A DNA stretch of 11,820 bases from Bdellovibrionales bacterium. Its GTDB lineage: Bacteria; Bdellovibrionota; UBA1018; CAIPTA01. The notes under the pieces were generated by a model that was given only the letters and a program-made list of their open reading frames with translations, ran no database searches and was not told the DNA's origin. A program made the translations under genes and the position numbers. The stretch is taken from NCBI GenBank assembly GCA_021730855.1, contig JAKFYM010000321.1:1-11820 (forward strand). The letters run 5' to 3'. This document shows positions 1-6,771 of the stretch, one piece after another; within the stretch, counting starts at the first letter, position 1; each line of letters starts with the position of its first letter.

Positions 1-456
1 CAGCTCTGGAAAGGCCTGCTCGGTTACGCGGCTTATTATCTTTTTTTTCCGATGTGGCTTCCCGCCCTGCTCAACAAATGGCGGGGCGTGCAAATGGGCA
101 GTCCGTTCAAGACGTATATCGCCCCCAATGTGCTCATCGATTCGCTCTATCCGGAATTGGTCACGATCGAAGAAGAGGTCTACCTCACGCGCGGGGTGAA
201 AATCATCGCGCACTTCAACCCCACCAATCCCTTGGCGGAAATCCTCGGTGTGGACAGCCAGAAATCTCCGGTGAAGATCGGCTACGGAACTTTCGTGGGA
301 GTAAATGCTATCATCCTGCCCGGAGTGCAGGTGGGCCGCTGCTGCCTGATCGCGGCGGGAGCGGTGGTCACCAAGAATGTGCCGGACTATTCGGTGGTGG
401 GCGGGAATCCTGCCGTAGTGATCCGCGACGTGCGTCAGCCTCAAACCAGCTCTTAA
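1..456 (+). CDS. Left-handed beta-helix acyltransferase (WbbJ/maltose acetyltransferase-like), 5' end missing
   Basis: The reading frame is open from base 1, so the gene begins before the window; 151 codons are visible. An ATG at 52 lies inside an aromatic-rich segment (YAAYYLFFPMWLPALL) and is unlikely to be the true start. The protein shows hexapeptide-repeat periodicity, such as VKIGYGTFVGVNAIILPGVQVG and CLIAAGAVVTKNVP, and ends with the family signature SVVGGNPAVVIRD. The His in VKIIAHFNP (visible residue 71) is the likely acceptor-activating base of this family. Such enzymes transfer an acetyl or other acyl group from acyl-CoA to a sugar hydroxyl, usually as trimers. The hydrophobic, aromatic start of the visible part may be membrane-associated. 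The acceptor sugar cannot be read from the sequence. Its TAA overlaps the TAA of the convergent DUF2304 gene. The family is clear; the substrate is unknown. Confidence 0.85.
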   Translation, partial: QLWKGLLGYAAYYLFFPMWLPALLNKWRGVQMGSPFKTYIAPNVLIDSLYPELVTIEEEVYLTRGVKIIAHFNPTNPLAEILGVDSQKSPVKIGYGTFVGVNAIILPGVQVGRCCLIAAGAVVTKNVPDYSVVGGNPAVVIRDVRQPQTSS

Positions 457-815
457 AGTTTCTTTTCCGCGCGCACGTTTTTTATCTCAGCCTCGAGGAT
501 CGCCGTCTGCGAAAGCAGCACATGCAAGCGATCCGAAAGCTTGCTCACCCTCTGCGTGAGATAAAAGAGGTAGACCAGCAGGTAACCAATCAAGACGATA
601 TAGATCACATGCCTGGCATCGACGATGCCAATCACCGAGCTGGCTAGCCATTGGTAGAAAGGCTCGAGCAAGGGCACGGAAACCAGAAATATCGAGATGC
701 CCATCCAGAGCACGGAATAGGAAGGTCGCATCTGGTTGCGGCGCACCGATAGCAGGACAAAGAGCAGGAAAGCAAAACCAATGACCATCGCCAAGAGTTT
801 GATTTTTAGTCCCAT
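453..815 (-). CDS. DUF2304-family small membrane protein
   Basis: A 120-residue protein with three predicted membrane segments (about residues 3-22, 33-52 and 68-90) and a charged, heptad-like C-terminus (about 88-116, TQRVSKLSDRLHVLLSQ and on) likely to form a cytoplasmic coiled coil. This layout matches DUF2304, a family usually found beside GT2 glycosyltransferases of the dolichyl-phosphate-mannose synthase type, as here. Its biochemical role is unknown; a scaffold or membrane anchor for the adjacent GT2 is an inference. I chose the ATG at 815 over one at 842 because AGGAAGGAG lies just upstream of 815 and the peptide MGLKIKLL is a natural start of the first membrane segment. With this start it overlaps the upstream glycosyltransferase gene by 10 bp. 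It is the last gene of the operon, and its stop overlaps that of the convergent acyltransferase by 3 bases, with no terminator hairpin between them. Confidence 0.82.
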   Translation of the reverse strand: MGLKIKLLAMVIGFAFLLFVLLSVRRNQMRPSYSVLWMGISIFLVSVPLLEPFYQWLASSVIGIVDARHVIYIVLIGYLLVYLFYLTQRVSKLSDRLHVLLSQTAILEAEIKNVRAEKKL

Positions 816-1522
816 ATTTTTCTCCTTCCTTGCAGCAGACAACCGAGAATATTCATCACACCCTTCACCGGAAAAGTAAACGCAGCCATCGACCGGAACT
901 CTGACGTGCCCTTTTCCCGCGCCCGCATCACCACGGGCACCTCGAGCAGCCGCGCACCGGCAAAATGACTAAGCAGCAGCAGCTGGTTGGTGTCGGAAAG
1001 CTCATAGGGAAAATGACGAGAAAAGAGGCGCATTACTTTTTTGTCGTAGGCGCGGAAGCCGGAGGTCACGTCGGTGAGCTTTTGCCCCACGATCAGGGAA
1101 TCCAGCAAGGCAAAGAGCCGAATCCCTAGGCGCCGGAAAAAATAGGACTGAAAACCCTCTTTCTGCAGGAAGCGGGAGCCGATCACGTAGTCCGCTCGTC
1201 CCTCTTTCACGGGCCCGATGATTTTGTGTAGCTCAGAGGCCATATGCTGGCCATCGCCGTCAAACTGACAGAGCACATCGTAGCCCTTTTGGTCCGCATA
1301 GCGGAAATAGGTGGTCACGGTGCCCATGCTGCTGCCGGAGTTCGTAAAATGACTCACCACCGGCACGCCGGCCTGGAACGCCACTTCTTTGGTGTTGTCG
1401 GTGGAGCCGTTGTCGATCACCACAATGTCGATCCCGGCGGGCCCGTGAGCTTTCAGGTCCGCCAGGGTGCGCACCAGATTCTCTGCTTCATTGTAGGCGA
1501 TCACCGCCACAAGGACCCTCAT
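806..1522 (-). CDS. GT2 glycosyltransferase, polyprenol-phosphate sugar synthase-like
   Basis: A 238-residue GT-A fold enzyme. The N-terminus has the family pattern VAVIAYNEAENL (residues 5-16), then VVIDNGSTDNT (34-44) for nucleotide binding and QFDGDGQH (86-93) carrying the metal-binding DxD-type aspartates D88 and D90. VIGSRF at 113-118 and a TDVTSGFRAYD segment further on are typical of dolichyl-phosphate-mannose synthase and DPM1-like bacterial enzymes. There are no C-terminal transmembrane helices, so membrane attachment may come from the following DUF2304 protein. The likely reaction is transfer of a sugar from an NDP-sugar to a lipid phosphate or glycan acceptor; donor and acceptor cannot be read from the sequence. 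The ATG overlaps the stop of the upstream acyltransferase gene (ATGA), and AGGAGAG precedes it. The position directly after the aminosugar genes makes their product a candidate donor, as an inference. Confidence 0.88.
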   Translation of the reverse strand: MRVLVAVIAYNEAENLVRTLADLKAHGPAGIDIVVIDNGSTDNTKEVAFQAGVPVVSHFTNSGSSMGTVTTYFRYADQKGYDVLCQFDGDGQHMASELHKIIGPVKEGRADYVIGSRFLQKEGFQSYFFRRLGIRLFALLDSLIVGQKLTDVTSGFRAYDKKVMRLFSRHFPYELSDTNQLLLLSHFAGARLLEVPVVMRAREKGTSEFRSMAAFTFPVKGVMNILGCLLQGRRKIWD

Positions 1523-2166
1523 GCCTCTCTCCTGCGCGCAGGTGTTCCCAAATAGACTCCCGGCTTATTGCAGAGCTCGCGGTCCACCACCACAGCTCCC
1601 GCTCCCACGAGGCAGCCCTCAGTGATACGCACCCCCTCGCGCACCACGGCTCCCACGCCGATCATGCTGTCGCGCCCCACCTGCACCTCTCCACTTAAGA
1701 CTGAGCCCGGAGCGAGGTGCACGTTTTCCCCGATCCAGCAGTCGTGGTCCACGGCTGCACGAGTGTTCACGATAGCACCGGCTCCCACTTGAGCGCCCGG
1801 CTGCACAATCGCCCCCTCCATCACCACGGCCCCTTCAAAAATCTTCGCCGCTGCCGACACATAAGCCCCAGGGGCCACGAGGGCCGGGAACACCAAGCCG
1901 GTCTGCCGCCACTTCTCGAAAGCCAAGCGCCGCTTCGAACTGGAATCCACTTTTCCTAAGCCAATCGCCCCGCATAGGCCGCTATGCTCTCGCAAGAAAG
2001 CGGAGAGCTTACTTTCGTCGCCCAGCCACGGGTAGCCCAGAAGGTTGCCTCTATCTTTGGGATCGAGATAGCCCAGCACTTCATAGCCCGGCAGCCGCAA
2101 TAGAAGATCCAAAACCACTTTGCCATGACCGCCTCCGCCCAAAAGCACTATAGGCAATTTACTCAC
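1519..2166 (-). CDS. PglD/NeuD-type sugar-nucleotide N-acyltransferase (LegH-like)
   Basis: A 215-residue two-domain enzyme. Residues 4-60 form the Rossmann-like nucleotide-sugar domain, with the glycine-rich VLLGGGGHGKVVLD and LGYLDP typical of PglD and NeuD. From about residue 96 there are left-handed beta-helix hexapeptide repeats containing NTRAAVDHDCWIGENVHLAPG; H141 in VDHDCWIG aligns with the catalytic His of PglD. The C-terminus (GAGAVVVDRELCNKPGVYLGTPARR) also fits. The family transfers acetyl from acetyl-CoA to the C4 amine of a UDP- or GDP-4-amino-4,6-dideoxy sugar. Placed directly after the aminotransferase, it would complete the 2,4-diamino sugar. The start is GTG at 2166, preceded by GGGAG at good spacing and overlapping the aminotransferase stop by 8 bp. 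The acyl donor could be something other than acetyl-CoA; sequence alone does not decide this. Confidence 0.9.
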   Translation of the reverse strand: MSKLPIVLLGGGGHGKVVLDLLLRLPGYEVLGYLDPKDRGNLLGYPWLGDESKLSAFLREHSGLCGAIGLGKVDSSSKRRLAFEKWRQTGLVFPALVAPGAYVSAAAKIFEGAVVMEGAIVQPGAQVGAGAIVNTRAAVDHDCWIGENVHLAPGSVLSGEVQVGRDSMIGVGAVVREGVRITEGCLVGAGAVVVDRELCNKPGVYLGTPARRREA

Positions 2167-3313
2167 GACGCAACTCCCGGATCACGCGATCCACTTGGGC
2201 ATTCGTGAGCCCACTAGAACAAGGAATATTTAGGGTGCACTGCCACAGGCCCTCAGCTCCACTCATCTCCATACGTTCACAATCTAGAAAAGGCTTTTGC
2301 CGGTGATTTGGCACCCAGACCGGTCGGGTCTGGATTCCGACCCTCTGCAAACGCGCCATCAAAATTTCGCGATCTTCGCCGTATTCCGGGCCTACCTGCA
2401 GCCCAAACATCCAATGGTTATTATCAGCAAAATCGGGAACTGAGGCCAGGCGCAGGCCCCGCACCTCTGCTAGCGCGGACCCATATTGCTGAAAAATTTC
2501 TTTTTTGCGGGCCTTGTGTCGCTCCAGCTGTTCGAGTTGAGCCACGCCCATGGCCGCTTGCACATTGGTCATGCGGTAATTGAAGCCCACTTCGTCGTGC
2601 ACAAAACGAACCTCATCGTCCTTTGCCTGCGTGGTGAGATAGCGTGCCTTTTTGGCGAGTGCTTCGTCATCGGTCACGATCATGCCCCCACCGCCGGTGG
2701 TGATGATCTTATTGCCATTAAAAGAAAAAGCTCCGAGCCGCCCCACCGTGCCAGTATGCCGATTGCCATGCCTGCCCTGGTAGCGTGAGCCCAAGCTCTC
2801 GGCGGCATCCTCCACTATCGGCAGCCCAAGCTGCGCGCAAAGGCGCTCGAGCGCCACTAAGTCCACCGCATTGCCGAAAACATGCACGGGCAGAAGCGCC
2901 GCCACGCGGCGGCCAGTTTTCGGATTACGCAACCCCTGAGCAGTTTGTTCGCAGCCGCGGAGAAATGTTTCCACTTGGGGCGACTGCAAATTGTAAAAAT
3001 CATCAGCATCAAAAAAAACGGGATGAGCCCCGCAATAGCGGATCACATTGACGGAGGCGATGAAGGTGAGCGTGGGCACCAAGACTTCGTCTCCCGGCTG
3101 CACTCCGGCCAGCAAGAGCGAAACATGCAGGGCCGCCGTGCCACTCGCGCAGGCCACTGCATGGCGCGCTCCCACGTATTGAGCAAATTCCTTTTCAAAA
3201 CGATCCACAAAAGGGCCAGCAGAAGAAACCCACTCCCCATCTAGACATTCTTTGACATACTTCCACTCATTCCCGCGCAGGCTGGGCACGGAGAGCGGGA
3301 TAAACTCAGACAT
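2159..3313 (-). CDS. legC: LegC-family PLP-dependent sugar aminotransferase (DegT/DnrJ/EryC1/StrS)
   Basis: A full-length 384-residue DegT-family aminotransferase. The start IPLSVPSLRGNEWKYVKECL and the segment EVLVPTLTFIASVNVIRYCG (76-95) are typical of the LegC group. ACASGTAAL (54-62) forms the PLP-phosphate site, D169 in VEDAAES contacts the PLP ring nitrogen, and K202 in FNGNKIITTGGGGM is the Schiff-base lysine. The enzyme transfers an amino group, usually from glutamate, to C4 of an NDP-4-keto-6-deoxy-HexNAc. In Campylobacter, LegC acts in the GDP-sugar route to legionaminic acid, between LegB and LegH, and the same three activities are adjacent here. It overlaps legB by 8 bp. The ATG at 3313 has only a weak ribosome site, suggesting translational coupling. 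PglE/PseC-like activity on a UDP-sugar is the main alternative. Confidence 0.9.
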   Translation of the reverse strand: MSEFIPLSVPSLRGNEWKYVKECLDGEWVSSAGPFVDRFEKEFAQYVGARHAVACASGTAALHVSLLLAGVQPGDEVLVPTLTFIASVNVIRYCGAHPVFFDADDFYNLQSPQVETFLRGCEQTAQGLRNPKTGRRVAALLPVHVFGNAVDLVALERLCAQLGLPIVEDAAESLGSRYQGRHGNRHTGTVGRLGAFSFNGNKIITTGGGGMIVTDDEALAKKARYLTTQAKDDEVRFVHDEVGFNYRMTNVQAAMGVAQLEQLERHKARKKEIFQQYGSALAEVRGLRLASVPDFADNNHWMFGLQVGPEYGEDREILMARLQRVGIQTRPVWVPNHRQKPFLDCERMEMSGAEGLWQCTLNIPCSSGLTNAQVDRVIRELRRE

Positions 3314-4277
3314 TATAGCTTTCTGGTTTATAAAGGTGTTGATTGGCTTGCAGAAAGTGAACGGTTTCCTGTAAGCCGCGCTCTAGATCGTATTCCGGGC
3401 GCCAGGATGTTTTCAGGATCCGTGTATTGTCGCAAAGCAGACGCTCCACCTCACTGGCGGCTGGCCTCACCCTTTGCTCCTCAGCAATGATTTCCACTTT
3501 CGCGCTCATCACACTGGCAATCCGCTGCACCAGATCTCCCACGGAGATCTCTTTACCATTGCCCACATTCACCACCTGCCCAGCAAAACTAGGTTCATCC
3601 AGCACGGCCAGGAAAGCACGAGCGGTGTCCTTCACAAAAGTGAGGTCACGGGTGGGAGTGAGATTGCCGAGCTTGAGCTGCTTTTTTCCGGCCAGGATCT
3701 GTGTGATCACGGTGGGGATAATAGCGCGCGCGCTTTGGCGGGGGCCATACACATTAAAGGGGCGTACAATTTTCACGGGCAAACCAAAGGAGCGGTGAAA
3801 CGAAATCGCCAACTGGTCTGCCGCGATCTTGGAGGCGGAATAAGGAGACTGCCCCACCAAGGGATGGTCTTCGTCAATCGGCACGCGTTGGGCGGTGCCA
3901 TAGGTCTCGCTCGTGGAGGTGACAATCACGTCCTTGACACCGAGGGTACGCGCCGACTGCAACACATTATAGGTGCCTTCCACATTGGTGCGGATGTAAG
4001 CGAGAGGCGACTCATAGGAATAGGGAATGCCAATCAGAGCTGCCAAGTGTAGGACGCCGTCGCAACCGTCCATATGTGCGCGCACGGAATCAAAATCGCG
4101 GATGTCGCCTGCGCGCACTTCTAAAGATTTTTTATTGGGAAAATCCTCTAGCCAACCCCAGGATCCACGGGAGTTGTAGCGCACCAGACAGCGCACGGAA
4201 TGACCGGCCTGCAGGCAAGCCTCCACCAGATGCGAGCCAAGAAAGCCCGCCGCCCCTGTCACTAAAAGGCGCTTCAT
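3306..4277 (-). CDS. legB: LegB-type NAD-dependent sugar-nucleotide 4,6-dehydratase
   Basis: A 323-residue extended short-chain dehydrogenase. The N-terminal Rossmann motif is TGAAGFLGSH (G8, G11, G14). VTSTSETYGTAQ (119-130) carries the Thr/Ser-Glu region that replaces the Asp-Glu pair of classic dehydratases, and the catalytic Tyr-Lys pair is Y146-xxx-K150 in SPYSASK. RPFNVYGPRQSARAIIPTVI (172-191) is the substrate-binding signature. TSTSE-YGTA with VPIDEDHP strongly resembles LegB, which converts GDP-GlcNAc to the 4-keto-6-deoxy sugar. The neighbours, a nucleotidyltransferase upstream and a LegC-like aminotransferase downstream, support this. The start at 4277 overlaps the upstream stop as ATGA and has GGAG about 8 bases before it. 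A C4-epimerase is less likely given the pathway context. Confidence 0.87.
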   Translation of the reverse strand: MKRLLVTGAAGFLGSHLVEACLQAGHSVRCLVRYNSRGSWGWLEDFPNKKSLEVRAGDIRDFDSVRAHMDGCDGVLHLAALIGIPYSYESPLAYIRTNVEGTYNVLQSARTLGVKDVIVTSTSETYGTAQRVPIDEDHPLVGQSPYSASKIAADQLAISFHRSFGLPVKIVRPFNVYGPRQSARAIIPTVITQILAGKKQLKLGNLTPTRDLTFVKDTARAFLAVLDEPSFAGQVVNVGNGKEISVGDLVQRIASVMSAKVEIIAEEQRVRPAASEVERLLCDNTRILKTSWRPEYDLERGLQETVHFLQANQHLYKPESYNV

Positions 4278-4978
4278 TCCTTATCTCCGCGAAAATGAGT
4301 GGTATAGACCTGTTGGGCTTTTTCATAGTCTTCGATCTGTCCGATGTCGAGCCAGTACTCCTTGATATCGTATTTCGTCACGCGCTTGCCCTGTGCGAGT
4401 AGCGACTTAATCAGCTTGTCCATGCCGAAATAGGTGCGCTCGGGAATATGCTCGAAAATCGCCGGGCTCATCATATACACCCCAGCTAAGATATATTTCA
4501 CGATGTCGGGCTTCTCTTCGATCCCAGTCACATAATCGCCATCAAAAAAGATATCACCAAAGGCGTAGGGAGTGATGTGCTTTTTCACACCGATGGTGAG
4601 CTCTGTGTTTTTGGTGCCAGCGAAGGCCACCAGTTCAGAAAAATTCGCCAGGGTAAGAATGTCCCCATTCATCACGAGAAAAGGTTCCGTGAGCTTGTCC
4701 TTGAGCAGAGTGAGCGGGCCGGCGGTTCCGAGCGGCTCTTCTTCCTTGCTGATCTCAATGCGCACGCCAAACTGAGATCCATCGCCAAAGAAATTACGGA
4801 TGTAATCAGCCTTATAGTTAGTGGCCAGATAGATTTCGCGGAATCCGTGCCTGCGCAAGCGCTCGATCTGGATTTCAAGCACTGATTTCTCGCCAACCGG
4901 TAGGAGCGGCTTGGGAATGATCTCAGTAAAAGGGCGCAGCCTAGTGCCAAGGCCACCAGCTAAAATGACCGCCTTCAT
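4274..4978 (-). CDS. Sugar-1-phosphate nucleotidyltransferase (PtmE/GDP-mannose pyrophosphorylase-like)
   Basis: A 234-residue single-domain nucleotidyltransferase. LAGGLGTRLRPFT (6-18) followed by PKPLLPVG (22-29) is the nucleotide-binding signature. GTAGPL (84-89) and MNGDIL (103-108, metal ligand D106) mark the sugar and Mg sites, and D211 in EYWLDIG is the second metal ligand. EEKP (154-157) binds the sugar. The pattern of YWLDIGQIEDYEKA, IEEKP and MNGDIL resembles the catalytic part of PtmE, the GlcN-1-P guanylyltransferase of Campylobacter legionaminate synthesis, but without its N-terminal CBS domains. A GDP-HexN(Ac) product would feed the LegB-type enzyme directly downstream. UTP or CTP as the nucleotide donor cannot be excluded from sequence. 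The gene overlaps the carbamoyltransferase stop by ATGA (4975-4978). Confidence 0.87.
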   Translation of the reverse strand: MKAVILAGGLGTRLRPFTEIIPKPLLPVGEKSVLEIQIERLRRHGFREIYLATNYKADYIRNFFGDGSQFGVRIEISKEEEPLGTAGPLTLLKDKLTEPFLVMNGDILTLANFSELVAFAGTKNTELTIGVKKHITPYAFGDIFFDGDYVTGIEEKPDIVKYILAGVYMMSPAIFEHIPERTYFGMDKLIKSLLAQGKRVTKYDIKEYWLDIGQIEDYEKAQQVYTTHFRGDKE

Positions 4979-6690
4979 CGGTGCTTCTCGACTATGAAGT
5001 CTCCTATGGCCAGCACGTCAAATTCCGTCCGCAGAAAACATTTGATCGCTTGGTCCGGAGTGCAAACGATGGGCTCATTTTCATTGAAAGAAGTATTCAA
5101 GAGCACCGGCACCCCCGAAAGCTTTTCAAACTCCGAAATCAAATCCCAATAACGAGGATTCACCTTACGACTCACCGTATGCACGCGTGCAGTATTATCG
5201 GCATGAGTCACAGGTGGGATCACCGAGCGCTTCTCAGGCTTTACATCGGCGATCAGAATCATGTGGGGTGATGGCTGGCCCTTAGGCAGGTCGAAATATT
5301 CATGGGCCTTCTCTTCCAGCACGGAAGGAGCAAAGGGACGAAAACCTTCCCGACGCTTCACCCGTGCATTCAGCTTGTCTTTCATTTCCACGCGGGTGGG
5401 ATCCACAGTGATGCTGCGATTTCCGAGCGCGCGAGGCCCGCATTCCATACGGCCCTGGAACCAACCGACTATTTTCCCGTCGGCGATCCGGCGAGCAGTA
5501 TCGGCGGCAATGCGATCGGTACGAAAATAAGAGACCTTATTTTCCTTCAAAGATTTTTCTATTTCTTCATTCGTGAACTCCGGTCCCCAATACACCGATT
5601 CGAAGACAAAGTTGCGCGGCTTCCCCAGCACCTGATGGTAGTGGTAGAGAGCCGAACCAAGAGAGGTACCAGCATCGTTGGCAATCGGTTGAAAGAAATA
5701 ATCTTTAAACGGAGTCCTGGTCACAATTTCCTTGTTCATCAAACAATTCAGCACCACCCCGCCCGTCATGCAGAGGTTGGGCAGCTTAGTTTTCTCATAG
5801 AGGTGATTGGCCAGATTCACGCCCGCCTTTTCCACCGCTCGCTGCAAAGCATAGGCAATGTCGTAGTAGTGCTGGGTGTACTCGCCGCCACGGGTTCGTT
5901 TGGGACCAAAGGTATCGAAAAACTTTTTGCTCAGCCACTGGCTTTGGCCATGGGTATGGAAAGAAAAATAATCCAAGTTTAGGCGGTAAATTCCATTTTG
6001 GTCGAAGTCCAAGACCTTTTCAAATTCCTTCACGTAGGTATCGCGCCCGTAGGCCGACATCCCCATCACTTTCCATTCATCAAAGAAGGGCTTGAAGCCT
6101 AAGAAATCGGTCATGCTTGCATAAAGGTGTCCCAAGGAATGAGGCACCGCAATTTCCTGGATTTTCTCGATCTTCGTGCCGCGTCCCACGGAAAGCATGG
6201 TGGAAGTGCTCTCGCCTCTTCCGTCCACTGTGAGGATGGCGGCTTCTTCAAATTTGGAAATGAAAAATGCGCTAGAGGCATGGCAAAGGTGATGCTCGAC
6301 GAAATGGATTTCCGGCGTTCGCTTCATGTTGAAGCGTTTTTGCAAATCCTTGCCCACATTCTGCATCGCCAGCACCCGGCTAAGAAAACCCATGTCATCA
6401 CTGCCCGAGGGCGAGCGTAATAGGTTCAAGCTGGCGGGCATGTACTTTAGGAAATGCCCTAAATTGTCCCGCAACTCCTTCATCGGAACCCAGAAAAATG
6501 TGAACGCCTCCACATCGGAGATCGTGATTTTCTCTTTATCTAAACAATACCGAATGGCATTTTCTGGAAATTTCCAGGTGTGCTTTTCGCGATTGAATCG
6601 TTCTTCCTCGCCAAGGGCGCAGATCTTGCCGTCCTTAATCAGGGCACAAGAAGATTCATGGGCATAGCTGCTGATTCCGAGAATATACAT
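4975..6690 (-). CDS. O-carbamoyltransferase (NodU/TobZ family), subtype 1
   Basis: A complete 571-residue carbamoyltransferase. The N-terminal Kae1-like domain begins MYILGISSYAHESSCAL. It holds the metal-binding H133-xxx-H137 (EHHLCHASSAF), D156 in TVDGRGE (19 residues later, as in TobZ) and D339 in ANDAGTSLGSAL. The C-terminal part has the conserved WFQGRMECGPRALGNRSI, REGFRPFAPSV, VTHADNTARVHTV and NTSFNENEPIV. TobZ makes carbamoyl-adenylate from carbamoyl phosphate and ATP, then transfers the carbamoyl to a hydroxyl of a sugar. All key residues are present, so activity is expected; the acceptor is unknown. It is the promoter-proximal gene of the aminosugar operon and overlaps the nucleotidyltransferase by 4 bp, which ties it to that pathway. 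The start is fixed by family alignment although no clear ribosome site precedes it. Confidence 0.93.
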   Translation of the reverse strand: MYILGISSYAHESSCALIKDGKICALGEEERFNREKHTWKFPENAIRYCLDKEKITISDVEAFTFFWVPMKELRDNLGHFLKYMPASLNLLRSPSGSDDMGFLSRVLAMQNVGKDLQKRFNMKRTPEIHFVEHHLCHASSAFFISKFEEAAILTVDGRGESTSTMLSVGRGTKIEKIQEIAVPHSLGHLYASMTDFLGFKPFFDEWKVMGMSAYGRDTYVKEFEKVLDFDQNGIYRLNLDYFSFHTHGQSQWLSKKFFDTFGPKRTRGGEYTQHYYDIAYALQRAVEKAGVNLANHLYEKTKLPNLCMTGGVVLNCLMNKEIVTRTPFKDYFFQPIANDAGTSLGSALYHYHQVLGKPRNFVFESVYWGPEFTNEEIEKSLKENKVSYFRTDRIAADTARRIADGKIVGWFQGRMECGPRALGNRSITVDPTRVEMKDKLNARVKRREGFRPFAPSVLEEKAHEYFDLPKGQPSPHMILIADVKPEKRSVIPPVTHADNTARVHTVSRKVNPRYWDLISEFEKLSGVPVLLNTSFNENEPIVCTPDQAIKCFLRTEFDVLAIGDFIVEKHR

Positions 6691-6771
6691 GGAATGCCAA
6701 AACTATCTAGCTTCCCCAGGGGAGTCCAATAAAATCGTAGCCATTGCGCTGGCCTCACGATAGATAGAAAT
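6691..6771. promoter_or_regulatory. Divergent intergenic region between carbamoyltransferase and GT2 fusion genes
   Basis: These 81 bp must hold the promoter of the leftward operon and probably that of the rightward gene. On the minus strand TTGGAC (6729-6724) and GATAGT (6707-6702), 16 bases apart, form a plausible but weak -35/-10 pair; transcription would then start only a few bases before the ATG at 6690, which would fit the lack of a ribosome site there. A perfect TCCCC-A-GGGGA palindrome (6713-6723) lies in that spacer and could be an operator. CTATCTA (6703-6709) and TAGATAG (6761-6767) form an inverted pair near the two ends. No convincing plus-strand promoter was found. All assignments are pattern inference. 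Confidence 0.35.

Noticed and set aside
54..647. A 197-codon plus-strand frame overlapping the acyltransferase.
   Set aside because: It is frame-shifted relative to the hexapeptide-repeat protein and runs on antisense into the DUF2304 gene.
3474..4052. A 192-codon plus-strand open frame opposite the LegB gene.
   Set aside because: It is antisense to a gene with complete motifs, has no family-like sequence and no supporting ribosome site or operon context.
5302..5982. A 226-codon plus-strand open frame opposite the first carbamoyltransferase.
   Set aside because: It is a shadow of a gene whose conserved motifs fill the minus strand; its translation shows no domain pattern.
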